Positions 1 to 7,882 are shown, counted from the stretch's first letter. The stretch is 18,392 bases of DNA from Candidatus Bathyarchaeota archaeon (GCA_026014905.1 JAOZHK010000027.1:1-18392); one strand, 5' to 3'. Program-made: numbers and translations. The notes: a model not told the origin generated them from the letters alone.

Positions 1-156
1 AAATCTCCCTTTGTTTCGAGGTAAACGAGAAGCGAGAGATTCCGCAATTTCTGTAGATGGAGTTATTGGGTATCCCGCAAAAAATTCTAGTCCTGCATAA
101 AGCGCGGCTTCGACGCAGGCCTCATTGCCTTGAACAAATAAGAATCGTTGCTCCAT
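1..156 (-). CDS. korA: 2-oxoglutarate:ferredoxin oxidoreductase alpha subunit (N-terminus, truncated by window edge)
   Basis: This is the first 52 codons of a minus-strand gene whose remainder lies beyond position 1. The translation begins MEQRFLFVQGNEACVEAALY and continues through AGLEFFAGYPITPSTEIAE. This is the N-terminal signature of the KorA-type alpha subunit (pyrimidine domain of the thiamine-diphosphate site), with the QGNEA and GYPITPSTE motifs. The ATG at 156 is preceded by AAGGA at a spacing of about 9. An in-frame ATG at 165 is possible but has no spacer from that site. The gene lies 13 bp after the ferredoxin gene, matching the usual korD-korA order. In the cytoplasm the complex oxidatively decarboxylates 2-oxoglutarate to succinyl-CoA and reduces ferredoxin. 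Paralogues acting on other 2-oxoacids cannot be ruled out from this fragment. Confidence 0.88.
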   Translation of the reverse strand, partial: MEQRFLFVQGNEACVEAALYAGLEFFAGYPITPSTEIAESLASRLPRNKGRF

Positions 157-169
157 ATGTTTCATTCCT

Positions 170-370
170 TCATTCAAGTTCAATTGCGAGGTCAGGGCAA
201 CGTAATTCACATATTCCACAACTCGTGCAAGTCTCAGGATGTGAAAGCCGGGCTTTTTCAGTCGTAGTCATTGATAATGCTTTTTCCGGACAGAATGCGA
301 CGCAAATACCACAACCTTTGCACCATGTGATATTGATAGCTGGCTTTTGTGTCTTAGTCTCAGCCAACAT
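170..370 (-). CDS. korD: 2x[4Fe-4S] ferredoxin subunit of the 2-oxoacid:ferredoxin oxidoreductase
   Basis: A 66-residue protein with two complete cluster motifs: CKGCGICVAFCP (Cys17, 20, 23, 27) and CTSCGICELRCP (Cys48, 51, 54, 58). This fits the small delta/ferredoxin subunit that carries electrons from the thiamine-diphosphate site of a 2-oxoacid oxidoreductase. The start chosen is the ATG at 370, because GAGGGAAGG lies directly upstream. A longer in-frame form from 409 would add 13 residues without a better ribosome site. The korA start follows 13 bp after the stop, so the two are almost certainly co-transcribed. Assignment to the 2-oxoglutarate enzyme rests mainly on the downstream korA. 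Confidence 0.87.
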   Translation of the reverse strand: MLAETKTQKPAINITWCKGCGICVAFCPEKALSMTTTEKARLSHPETCTSCGICELRCPDLAIELE

Positions 371-544
371 ACCTTCCCTCTTTATTGAAAAAGTGTTACT
401 ACATAACAATGATGGTGAAGCGGATATTTAGTATTTTCATACTCCAAATTGTAGTGGTCGGAGCGAAGGCAAACAATACACTCGATCTGTAAATGACTTC
501 GACATTGTACCAAGTATCCTGATTACCTAACGGTTAATCAATTC

Positions 545-568
545 ACGTGCACGCTCTAAATTGCACGT
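545..568 (-). terminator. Hairpin just downstream of the M20 amidohydrolase gene
   Basis: ACGTGCA at 545-551 pairs perfectly with TGCACGT at 562-568 around a 10-nt loop, starting 7 bp beyond the M20 stop codon on the minus strand. No strong U tract follows, so it may be an RNA 3'-end structure rather than a classical terminator. The rest of the non-coding stretch 371-575 contains only AT-rich sequence expected to hold the korDA promoter. No RNA gene was recognised there. Confidence 0.35.
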
Positions 569-575
569 TGGTTAG

Positions 576-2000
576 TCAGTGCGACCAAATATCGAGAGGC
601 GGTTTATCTGTAGCATGAGATTTAAAGATTCGTCCTTTCATCGTATTTTTCCATTCGGTCCAAGCGTTCTCGATATGATTGGAGTTAGTTAGTAAATCGA
701 GACTAGTCGTAGCAATTACTTTAGCTGCAAAGAGTAGAGCTTTAGTACCCAACCCCATATTTGATTGTGCGACAGCTTGCCATGAGTGGCTTGGTGTTCC
801 CAGTACCCATGTCGCTGTTGAAAACTCCATAGTTGGGACTTGCCAGCTGACATCAGAGACGTCCGTGGATCCTGGAGACACCAATCCTTCATCCCACCCA
901 TCAGAAATTGAACGATCAATAGTAACGTTCATCAGTTCTTCCCATTTTGGACGACGCGATTTTCGAAGTGCTGCACGCTTCTCATCGAGGGGAATTGTTG
1001 CTGAAATGTCTTCAGCGAATTGCAGCTCCTGATCTGTGTATATGGGAGACCCTATAGCTCGCATATTTGTAGTGACGATCTCCCCCAAGATTTTATTGGG
1101 AAGCAAATTATGGACGCCTTTAATGAATTCAACTTTATGTGTGGTCCGAGTCATTTGTGCAGCGCCCTGCGCAATATCGAGAATCCAGTCATAGATCTGA
1201 TCGACTTGATCCCGTTCAGGAGCACGGATATAATACCAGGTACGTGCATAACCAGGTACAATATTAGGTTGCCCTCCACCCTCTTCGATGACATAATGTA
1301 TACGTGCGTCTTGCGTGATATGTTCGCGAAGATAATTCACTCCGATATTCATGAGTTCGACAGCATCGAGGGCACTTCGACCCTGGTCGGGAGATCCTGC
1401 TGCGTGTGCTGTTTTCCCAAAGAAATGAAATTTAACGGTGTTGTTAGCTAGATTACTCGCTAATTTAGCGACGTTCATAGTTCCTGGATGATGACTCAAT
1501 GCGACATCGATACCTTCAAAGACCTGAGCCTTGACCATCCAGACCTTGCCATGAATCACTTCTTCGGCAGGGCACCCGAAGAATTTAATGGTTCCTGGGA
1601 TATTGAACTGATCAATTGCCTCCTTTATAGCTAAAACAGCGCCTAATCCCGAGACGCCATGGATATTATGACCACAGCCATGCCCTGGCGCTCCTAGCTC
1701 TATAGGCTCTTTGCGAGACAGAACTTTTTGTGACAGCCCATGAAGAGCATCGAACTCTCCCAAAACACCAATTACGGGGCGATTGCTACCATAGATAGCA
1801 ACGAAAGCGGTGGGAATTTCTGCAACTCCACGTTCAAGAGAGAAGCCATGAGCATCTAGTTCATCAGCAAGGAGTTTGGATGACTGAACCTCAAGGAAAC
1901 CGAGTTCAGCAAATCGCCAGATTCTATCACTTAAAGCTATGAGGCTATCTTGGTTTTCATTAATCCAATTGATTGCAACTTGTTTAGGGGATTGAGTCAT
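576..2000 (-). CDS. M20D-family amidohydrolase (AbgB / aminobenzoyl-glutamate hydrolase-like)
   Basis: A 474-residue metallo-amidohydrolase. Visible metal-site motifs are GHGCGHNIHG (Cys109, His111), the PAEE pair (Glu146-147), the SHHPG histidines (170-171) and a C-terminal GTPSHS. The segment KTAHAAGSPDQGRSALDA marks the inserted dimerisation domain. Length and motif spelling match the AbgB-like branch of M20D, whose members hydrolyse N-acyl or aminobenzoyl amino-acid amides; the true substrate cannot be read from the sequence. The start is set at the ATG at 2000 because AAAGGA sits about 7 nt upstream. The reading frame stays open for 56 more codons upstream (to 2168), but that part is low complexity, overlaps the divergent promoter and is unlikely to be translated. 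The protein is probably cytoplasmic, since no signal peptide is seen. It is divergent from the racemase-family gene at 2167. Confidence 0.88.
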   Translation of the reverse strand: MTQSPKQVAINWINENQDSLIALSDRIWRFAELGFLEVQSSKLLADELDAHGFSLERGVAEIPTAFVAIYGSNRPVIGVLGEFDALHGLSQKVLSRKEPIELGAPGHGCGHNIHGVSGLGAVLAIKEAIDQFNIPGTIKFFGCPAEEVIHGKVWMVKAQVFEGIDVALSHHPGTMNVAKLASNLANNTVKFHFFGKTAHAAGSPDQGRSALDAVELMNIGVNYLREHITQDARIHYVIEEGGGQPNIVPGYARTWYYIRAPERDQVDQIYDWILDIAQGAAQMTRTTHKVEFIKGVHNLLPNKILGEIVTTNMRAIGSPIYTDQELQFAEDISATIPLDEKRAALRKSRRPKWEELMNVTIDRSISDGWDEGLVSPGSTDVSDVSWQVPTMEFSTATWVLGTPSHSWQAVAQSNMGLGTKALLFAAKVIATTSLDLLTNSNHIENAWTEWKNTMKGRIFKSHATDKPPLDIWSH

Positions 2001-2125
2001 TGCTTGTTCCTTTATGTTATTGTTTTCATCCTTTTTCAGTCTACTTGCTTGATGGTTCTCAATGCTTGCTTTAAAGTAAGCCCAATATAATGAATCAAGT
2101 GTATACTCCGTAACAATATGAGAAG

Positions 2126-2133
2126 TTATATAT
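2126..2133 (+). promoter_or_regulatory. Candidate TATA box for the mandelate-racemase-family gene
   Basis: TTATATAT lies 34-41 bp before the ATG at 2167. This predicts transcription starting about 10 nt before the start codon, a typical archaeal short-leader layout. It lies in the 166-bp divergent region 2001-2166. The minus-strand promoter of the M20 gene may use the CTTTAAAG-like element near 2071-2078. Confidence 0.4.
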
Positions 2134-2166
2134 GCTTTCCGAGGCAAGAGATACTTGGGAGAAGAC

Positions 2167-3309
2167 ATGAAAATAACTGATATTACGATTACAGAACCTT
2201 ATTATGTAGATCTCCCGATGCAGGGAGATGCTAGGCAGCGTTGGGGAGGCCTTCGATCTTATGCTTTTCTACAGGTTACGACGGACGAGGAAATAATTGG
2301 TACGAGTCCTATGTCCTATGCCCCAGAAATCCGTACCTTCATTCTCGATGTCTATAAACCACTCATCCTAGGTGAAGATCCTTTTGAAGTGGAACGGATT
2401 TGGGAAAAAGTTTACTGGACACATTATGGAAACATTCGCAGAGGTGCTCCGATCCGAGCGCTTAGTTACATTGATATTGCGATCTGGGACTTGATTGGGA
2501 AAGCCTGTGGTCAGCCTATCCATCGTCTTCTCGGAGGGCATCGTCGAGTCATGCCCGCGTACGGTAGTGGTCTAAACCTGAATTTGGATATCGATGAACT
2601 AATTGAACAAAATCAGAAATTTCTGGCGATGGGGTTCAAAATGGTGAAGATGAAGATTGGTCAAAAAGATATGAAAGAGGACCTTAAGCGGATAAAGACC
2701 GTACGTGATACTGTTGGTGATGATATCGATATCGCTGTGGATGCAAATAATATGTACGGAGTCAACACCGCTATTAGGATGGCGCAGAAAATGGAACGAT
2801 ATGATATCTACTGGTTTGAGGAACCAGTGTTATTGGACAATTTGGATGGCATTATCCGATTAGGGAAAGCAACTAGCATCCCAATTGCCGGGTATGAACT
2901 TGAGAATACAAAATATGGCTTCAAGGAACTTATTTCACGAGGAGCGATTAGTGTCTGTCAAGCCGACGCAGTTATCTGTGGAGGTATCACCGAATGGAAA
3001 AAAATTGCTGCGCTTGCCGAGTGTTACGAGATCCCAATGGCACCTCATGGCGACTACCAACTTCACACTCCTCTTGCAGCAGCAGTACCCAATGGCTTGA
3101 TCATTGAATGTGTCTATGATATTGGAGCCCAGTTCGCCCAACTGCTTGAAAAGCCCATTGTTCCTGAAAAGGGGATGATGCGATGCAAGTCTGCACCGGG
3201 AATAGGAATAACAGTTAGAAAAGACGCGTCAAAACACTTTGGTGCAAAGCCTGCCCGAACAGCGACTCGTACCCTGAATCCACGATATCGATGGCCTCCA
3301 TACGCATAA
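2167..3309 (+). CDS. Mandelate racemase-type enolase-superfamily enzyme (probable acid-sugar dehydratase)
   Basis: A 380-residue two-domain enzyme: an N-terminal capping domain (about 1-125) and a TIM-barrel C-terminal domain. The complete mandelate-racemase catalytic set is visible: the KxK motif Lys161/Lys163 (VKMKIG), metal ligands Asp192 (VDANN), Glu218 (WFEEP) and Glu244 (GYELE), the dyad Asp267/His294 (QADAV, APHGD) and Glu314. Each number is three less than in Pseudomonas mandelate racemase. Members of this subgroup abstract a proton alpha to a carboxylate; most characterised ones dehydrate sugar acids such as gluconate or galactonate. The substrate here is unknown. The start ATG at 2167 is preceded by GGGAGA; a TTG at 2155 is the only earlier option. 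It is followed 218 bp later by the MtmB homologue and is divergent from the M20 gene. Confidence 0.9.
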   Translation: MKITDITITEPYYVDLPMQGDARQRWGGLRSYAFLQVTTDEEIIGTSPMSYAPEIRTFILDVYKPLILGEDPFEVERIWEKVYWTHYGNIRRGAPIRALSYIDIAIWDLIGKACGQPIHRLLGGHRRVMPAYGSGLNLNLDIDELIEQNQKFLAMGFKMVKMKIGQKDMKEDLKRIKTVRDTVGDDIDIAVDANNMYGVNTAIRMAQKMERYDIYWFEEPVLLDNLDGIIRLGKATSIPIAGYELENTKYGFKELISRGAISVCQADAVICGGITEWKKIAALAECYEIPMAPHGDYQLHTPLAAAVPNGLIIECVYDIGAQFAQLLEKPIVPEKGMMRCKSAPGIGITVRKDASKHFGAKPARTATRTLNPRYRWPPYA

Positions 3310-3330
3310 AGATTCTGAAAGCAGGTGCGT

Positions 3331-3373
3331 CGTGGTAAGTGCTGCGAGTGTTTTCGAAACCAGAAAGACCACG
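3331..3373 (+). other. Possible structured 3' untranslated region
   Basis: CGTGGT (3331-3336) can pair with ACCACG (3368-3373) around a loop that itself contains GTTTTCGAAAC (3350-3360). It lies 22 bp after the racemase-family stop. It could be a transcript-end structure. The rest of the 218-bp gap 3310-3527 holds ACGCGTGCGT at 3381-3390, an AGCTAGCT motif (separate entry) and no recognised gene. Confidence 0.25.
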
Positions 3374-3452
3374 GTAATCTACGCGTGCGTAATGTCCTGT
3401 TCATTTGGAACCTGATGCATATCCTTCTTTTAGGGCGTTCATATTCTAGCGT

Positions 3453-3466
3453 TAGCTAGCTTATTG
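3453..3466 (+). repeat. TAGCTAGCTTATTG motif upstream of the MtmB homologue
   Basis: The 14-mer TAGCTAGCTTATTG at 3453-3466, 62 bp before the GTG start of the MtmB homologue, recurs exactly on the minus strand at 9217-9230, 15 bp before the start of the enolase-like gene. The core AGCTAGCT is palindromic. It could be an operator or other protein site; only these two full copies were found by eye. Confidence 0.4.
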
Positions 3467-3527
3467 TTGAAAAAGTGGGCTATATCTTTTTTAACAGATC
3501 ACACTAACCTTTCTACGGGATATTAAA

Positions 3528-4994
3528 GTGATTAGTCTTTTAGAGATCGCAGAACGCGCATACAATGGTCCTCGAATGGGGGAAAAAGAGTGGACCCTCT
3601 CCCTTTTTCGGAAAATGCTAGATTTGACAAAAAACTTCAAATTGACGTATAATGGACCTGAAATGTACTTTAATGTCGATGATGACTATGTTGAAGCTGT
3701 ATTCAATGCAGCGATTGCATTTTTAAGTGATCAAGGTACCTACTGCATTTCTACAAACCGCATTATCCATTTTAGCGAAGATGAAATTCTGACAGCAGTG
3801 AAAGCAGCCCCAAGCGAAATTAGTGTTGGATCAGGTCGTGAAGCTAGACAGATCCATAAACGGCAAGTCGAGGATACCCACCAAGTGAATGTAATTAGTG
3901 GTGGTCACTGTCCTTGGCCGATCGAATATGCAACGTTGACTCAAAGCGCTTATGCAAGAGTCATGCGAGGAGACCTTATTGAAGGCTTTAATTTTACGCA
4001 GATTGATGGTTATGAGGTGCATGGACTTCCATTAGCGGTGTATGCGGCGCGACGGGAAAGTGCGATCATGCGGGAAGCGGTGCGGATGGCAGGTCGACCC
4101 GGCATGGCGATCACCCTCTATCCCATTCTCACTAAAGCGGGACCATTAATCGCGCCGTTGGATCAGGACACAGGGCTTCGGCGAACAGACGGATTATTAT
4201 TATCCATTCTGCCAGACATGAAAGTGGAAGCCGACTACATTGCCACCGCACTCGCCTACGAAGGCTACGGCAGCTATCGCGTGAATGGCGGGTGCTGGTC
4301 GATTATCGGAGGATTTTGCGGAGGCGTAGAAGGCGCGATGATCGAAACGATAGCGAAAGCCATTACTGCATGGATTGTCTATCGTGATGTCATTCAATAT
4401 GATGCGAGTGTTGCGGGCACAGGTCGATTATCCGCATGGCAACCTACTAAGGAGGGACGAGCACATGCAGCACCAGCGCCCCTGTGGCCTACCTATGTCA
4501 TTCATCGTGCCTTAGCCCAGCATAGTAACATAATACGATTTGGTGGTTATGGATTTACATCAGGTGCTGGAGTTGGCGGTATGGGAAGCCTCGCAGAATT
4601 GCTATCTATCGCGAAAGGCGCAATACTGAATACACTTATTGGCTCGCATCTTCGCTGCATTACACCAGGAAACCCTACACCATATCATGTCGAATTCCAA
4701 GTCCAAGTGTCAGATGCTACAGTAAAGGCAACAATCAAGCGAAACGACGTTGAGACATTATTGGGTATAATTGATAATAAGATCAAGAAAGAGTTGAAGG
4801 GAGCACCACCACGCGATTTTGGTGATTATCGGATGTTAGCATATAAAGATTTTAATCAGTATTTTGCACCAATGAAGAAGTTATTTAATTATTCCAAACA
4901 ACAACCAAGCTCGTTACTGCTTGAAAACGCACGAAAAGCAGCGAAAATATTAGCTCAAATCGGTCTTGATCTTGAGACTGCAAACATCCAATAG
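3528..4994 (+). CDS. Monomethylamine methyltransferase (MtmB) homologue lacking pyrrolysine
   Basis: A 488-residue protein that aligns end to end with methanogen MtmB (usual length about 458). Matches include the N-terminal GEK..W region, GTYC.ST.RI at 70-79, GSGREA at 101-106 and MAGRPGM at 187-193. MtmB transfers the methyl group of monomethylamine to a corrinoid protein using pyrrolysine in the context GMGV-Pyl. Here the equivalent text is GMAI-Thr, so Thr196 (codon ACC, 4113-4115) replaces pyrrolysine, and no in-frame UAG occurs before the UAG stop. The methyl donor is therefore unknown. It is analogous to non-pyrrolysine members of the MttB superfamily such as MtgB, which use quaternary amines. 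No corrinoid protein, activase or pyl gene is in the window. The start is the GTG at 3528, supported by the N-terminal alignment although the ribosome site is weak. The central 360 bp are clearly GC-richer than either end. Confidence 0.85.
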   Translation: MISLLEIAERAYNGPRMGEKEWTLSLFRKMLDLTKNFKLTYNGPEMYFNVDDDYVEAVFNAAIAFLSDQGTYCISTNRIIHFSEDEILTAVKAAPSEISVGSGREARQIHKRQVEDTHQVNVISGGHCPWPIEYATLTQSAYARVMRGDLIEGFNFTQIDGYEVHGLPLAVYAARRESAIMREAVRMAGRPGMAITLYPILTKAGPLIAPLDQDTGLRRTDGLLLSILPDMKVEADYIATALAYEGYGSYRVNGGCWSIIGGFCGGVEGAMIETIAKAITAWIVYRDVIQYDASVAGTGRLSAWQPTKEGRAHAAPAPLWPTYVIHRALAQHSNIIRFGGYGFTSGAGVGGMGSLAELLSIAKGAILNTLIGSHLRCITPGNPTPYHVEFQVQVSDATVKATIKRNDVETLLGIIDNKIKKELKGAPPRDFGDYRMLAYKDFNQYFAPMKKLFNYSKQQPSSLLLENARKAAKILAQIGLDLETANIQ

Positions 4995-5075
4995 AGAGAC
5001 TATTCACCAAAAGAGGAATTGGCAATTGGGTAATCAAAGATACTGTAAGACTGTTTTTCATGTCACACAGATTAA

Positions 5076-5085
5076 ACGCGCGCGT
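5076..5085. repeat. Alternating CG palindrome ACGCGCGCGT
   Basis: A perfect palindrome in the 108-bp convergent gap between the MtmB homologue (stop 4994) and the lactonase gene (stop 5103, minus). It lies 17 bp beyond the lactonase stop. It belongs to a set of three intergenic CG-repeat palindromes in the window (also 9287-9300 and 10965-10976). The function is unknown; a transcript-end hairpin or a protein or Z-DNA site are possibilities. Confidence 0.5.
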
Positions 5086-5102
5086 ACACAAGACGCCCTA
5101 TT

Positions 5103-6116
5103 CTAGATAGGGAGAATCCACATTGGTTCTTTTCCTATCTTAAATACGGCATGAGGATAAAGGCGCCCGTTGCTAGTATTAATTCGATAGTACGCTAATT
5201 TTCCTGATTCAAGACCAGCCGCAAATAGGAATTTGCCTTGCCGATCGATGTTAATAGCTCGAGGAACCGGCTCAGTTTCAGTCCAAGTAACGTTGGTTAA
5301 TCCTCCATTTTTAGGATTGACTGTAAACCCTGCAATTGTGTTCGCACCGCGATTGGGAGCGTAGAGGAAACGTCCATCTGGAGAGATGTGAATTTGAGCA
5401 CACGTGTTTTGATCAGTGAAGCTCGGGGGAAGGGTGGAAATTGTTTGGAAGGGAGTGAGATGTCCTTTTGCTGTATTGAGCCGATATGCAGTGACACTAC
5501 ATCCCTGTTCATTTGAGAAATAGAGAACAGGAAGTTGGGGGTGAAAGCAATAATGCCGAGGACCTGTTTCTGGCGGTGGAGTGACTTTAGGAAGCGTGTT
5601 TGGCATTAGATGTCCTGTATCGGTGTTGAAGTAGAATTGAAGAATCATATTAGGTCCCTTTGGGCCAGCAATATGAGGAACAAAGATGAATCGGTTCGAG
5701 GGATCTGTTTGGATTGCATGGGCACCATGTCCTGTAGCTAACCATTCTACTGGTGGATTACTAGGAATTCCTTTGGAATCCAGAGTATGAATGGCTATAT
5801 GTCCTGCTTGATAATAAGCAGAGAGTAAGAAGCGTCCTGATCGATCTGTGGCAAGATAACAGGGATCAGATGGTACTGAAATTGATCCTTGAAGAGTCAA
5901 TTGACCTGAATTTGTATCCCGCTTGTAGGCTGAGAGCTCACAAGTTTCTCGGCATCCTACGTATAGCGTTGTGTTTGAAGGGTTTGTTGCTAGCGGGGAT
6001 GGGCGTCCCGGTACTGCATAATCTCCGATCTGTGAAAGCAGTCCTGTGGTTCTATTTAGAGTGAAATGGAGAATACGGTCTTCACCAGCGAGGGAGACAT
6101 ACATGTGATTATCCAT
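5103..6116 (-). CDS. Seven-bladed beta-propeller lactonase (YbhE / 6-phosphogluconolactonase-like family)
   Basis: A 337-residue all-beta protein with seven repeating propeller units of the type 'P..l..d..gr.lf.an.....i..y.id...G.l'. Examples are GRFLLSAYYQAGHIAIHTLD, GRFLYAPNRGANTIAGFTVN and GKFLFAAGLESGKLAYYRIN. Length and repeat spelling match the lactonase seven-bladed family (Pgl/YbhE, PF10282), which opens sugar lactones. Characterised members act on 6-phosphogluconolactone or related lactones, and the substrate here is open. The start is the ATG at 6116, with AGGTGA 8 nt upstream; a GTG at 6128 is an alternative. It is the last gene of the minus-strand run, 258 bp after the EamA gene. 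That gap (6117-6374) contains a TTATAAAC-like element at 6190-6197 and no recognised gene, so it may have its own promoter. Its presence beside an acid-sugar dehydratase homologue fits a sugar-lactone to sugar-acid route (inference). Confidence 0.85.
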   Translation of the reverse strand: MDNHMYVSLAGEDRILHFTLNRTTGLLSQIGDYAVPGRPSPLATNPSNTTLYVGCRETCELSAYKRDTNSGQLTLQGSISVPSDPCYLATDRSGRFLLSAYYQAGHIAIHTLDSKGIPSNPPVEWLATGHGAHAIQTDPSNRFIFVPHIAGPKGPNMILQFYFNTDTGHLMPNTLPKVTPPPETGPRHYCFHPQLPVLYFSNEQGCSVTAYRLNTAKGHLTPFQTISTLPPSFTDQNTCAQIHISPDGRFLYAPNRGANTIAGFTVNPKNGGLTNVTWTETEPVPRAINIDRQGKFLFAAGLESGKLAYYRINTSNGRLYPHAVFKIGKEPMWILPI

Positions 6117-6374
6117 TAATATAGTCACCTAGTTCAAGTAATAATTTATGTTGAAGATAGTATAGCTTTTTCTCTAAATTCTTACGCATGTTTATAATGC
6201 AGCAGGTTTACAGATATGGAAAATATGAGGGCAACTTTGTTACCAATGTAAAGATGACACCATTAAGATGGAGCATTTTGATACCTTGGTCAGATGTTAG
6301 TGGTGTGCGCGTAATGATATAACATAGCTCGTTAAGAACGAATAGGTAGTTTTGTCGATACCCAACACAAGTCT

Positions 6375-7244
6375 TTAACTAGAGGTAGTGATTAAAAATA
6401 GGCCAATAAAAATCATAATTGACGCGAGTAAACGTTTTTTCATATTTTTTTCATGCAAGATCGTGCCGCCTAAGATGACACCAAACACAACACTGACCTG
6501 TCGAATGGCTACAACGTAACTCACCTGAAACGTTTGCATGACTAAAATAATGAGGGAGTAAGAGAGCAAGCCTAAGAAACCACTAATGAGAATGATCCAT
6601 TTGTTCTCACGCCACTCTGGTAGAATTTTATCACGCTTGGAATGGAAGATTATCGAGCTTAATGGTATCAACGATACGGCGTTTTCCAGCCATACATAGA
6701 GCGTCGGTGGAAAGAATTGTGCACCCTGTTTATCAATTAGAGAATAAGCAGTAACTGCTAATGCTGTTAAAAATGCAAAAATTACTCCCTTATTTCGAAA
6801 TATAGACCACGAATTAAAACGAGAACCGCCAATCGTTAATAAATAAACACCTCCCATAACACTCAAAATACCAATTATTCCTATAGTCGATAAATGCTCA
6901 TCGAAGAAGAGAACCGCAAGAAGTGCAACAAATAGAGGCGCCGATCGAGCAATGGGATATACCAGCGATAAATCGGCATAAGTATAGGAGGAACTTAAGA
7001 GCATCCAATACACAAAATGTACGATACCTGAAAGAATAACTATCATCCAACCGGCAATTTGAATATCGCCAGTAGCAAACAAGTATAAACTTAAAGGAAG
7101 ATAGAGAAGTAATTCAAAAAGTTTCATCCACCAAGAAAACACGTATTTATCTCGACTCATTTTTGCTAGGAAGTTCCAGATAGAATGAAAGATAGCAGAT
7201 AGTAGAATTATGCAAATTGCCAGAGAGTCCATTGAGATACCCAT
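6375..7244 (-). CDS. EamA/DMT-superfamily transporter, ten predicted membrane helices
   Basis: A 289-residue very hydrophobic protein with about ten membrane segments in two homologous halves. The first half ends in VYPIARSAPLFVALLAVLFF followed by DEHLS, and the second ends in VVAIRQVSVVFGVILGGTIL followed by HEK. The motif (P/R).......a...l.E.. at the end of each half is typical of EamA drug/metabolite transporters. Such proteins move amino acids, sugars or metabolites across the cytoplasmic membrane; direction and cargo cannot be inferred. The ATG at 7244 was taken; a second in-frame ATG at 7232 is nearly as likely, and neither has a clear ribosome site. The gene lies 39 bp after the phosphatase gene, so it is probably co-transcribed and may export or import the substrate of the neighbouring enzymes. 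Confidence 0.88.
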   Translation of the reverse strand: MGISMDSLAICIILLSAIFHSIWNFLAKMSRDKYVFSWWMKLFELLLYLPLSLYLFATGDIQIAGWMIVILSGIVHFVYWMLLSSSYTYADLSLVYPIARSAPLFVALLAVLFFDEHLSTIGIIGILSVMGGVYLLTIGGSRFNSWSIFRNKGVIFAFLTALAVTAYSLIDKQGAQFFPPTLYVWLENAVSLIPLSSIIFHSKRDKILPEWRENKWIILISGFLGLLSYSLIILVMQTFQVSYVVAIRQVSVVFGVILGGTILHEKNMKKRLLASIMIFIGLFLITTSS

Positions 7245-7283
7245 TTAAAATAATTGGGAGAAAATGTTTACGAGCAGGGTTGA

Positions 7284-7847
7284 TCAGATCCAACTTTGAT
7301 TAAGATTAGCATGTATGACTTGTCCGCTGGGTCCAAAAGTAAGGTGATGATATTGTCCATTTTTTAACGTTATTGATGGGCTACAGTCGGGTATGAGATG
7401 TTCTATCATTGATCGAAAAAAGGCACCATGACCCACAACGATAATTTTCTGTGCAGATATCGTCTGGATAATTTGAAGCGCGCGATGTATCCTCATGGTG
7501 AAGGCTGCAGAGCTTTCGATGCCAAATTGATTCTCGTCAGATTCTGTAATTCGGTGAATGTGAAGATTTCGTATATGCCTTTGAGATTTACCTTCTAAGC
7601 TCCCGAAGCATCTTTCACGTAGTTGAGAGAGATATTTGATTTCGTGAGAGGGAAATAAGAGACTCGCTGTTTCTGAGGCACGACGTAAATCACTTGATAA
7701 AACCACATCGGGGGCAGGAATACTTGATTGGAGGGCTTGCACTTGCTCTCGTCCTTTTGGGCTTAAAGGTGGATCGCTTTGTCCAATTAAGATGCCCAAT
7801 TCGTTTTCTCGCGTTTGTCCATGTCGAATAAAATAAATTTCTTTCAC
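7284..7847 (-). CDS. Histidine phosphatase family protein (phosphoglycerate mutase-like)
   Basis: A 187-residue cytosolic protein of the histidine phosphatase superfamily, branch 1. The RHG signature is Arg8-His9-Gly10 (IRHGQT). Arg55 lies in DLRRASETA, Glu78 in LRERCFGSLEG and the second histidine is His140 in VVGHGA, so the full phosphohistidine active site is present. Family members include cofactor-dependent phosphoglycerate mutases and many small-molecule phosphatases; the short length and ERCFGSLEG spelling favour a phosphatase. The GTG at 7847 was chosen because AGGGT lies 7 nt upstream; the frame is open to a GTG at 7880 without a ribosome site. It sits between an enolase-like gene and a transporter. 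It could dephosphorylate or isomerise a phosphorylated acid made by the glycerate-kinase homologue (inference). Confidence 0.88.
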   Translation of the reverse strand: MKEIYFIRHGQTRENELGILIGQSDPPLSPKGREQVQALQSSIPAPDVVLSSDLRRASETASLLFPSHEIKYLSQLRERCFGSLEGKSQRHIRNLHIHRITESDENQFGIESSAAFTMRIHRALQIIQTISAQKIIVVGHGAFFRSMIEHLIPDCSPSITLKNGQYHHLTFGPSGQVIHANLNQSWI

Positions 7848-7882
7848 ACTTTCTACCCTATATGAACGAATAACTATCACGA

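Noticed and set aside
2001..2168. N-terminal extension of the M20 amidohydrolase by 56 codons
   Set aside because: The frame is open but the extension lacks family similarity, overlaps the divergent promoter, and a good AAAGGA ribosome site precedes the ATG at 2000.
4992..4994. The UAG at the end of the MtmB-like gene as a pyrrolysine codon
   Set aside because: The pyrrolysine position in MtmB is internal (matching codon 4113-4115, ACC). The UAG is at the natural C-terminus and read-through would add only a dozen unrelated residues.
6117..6374. Possible tRNA or small RNA gene in the gap upstream of the lactonase gene
   Set aside because: No cloverleaf, T-loop consensus or convincing hairpin could be drawn; only AT-rich promoter-like elements are seen.
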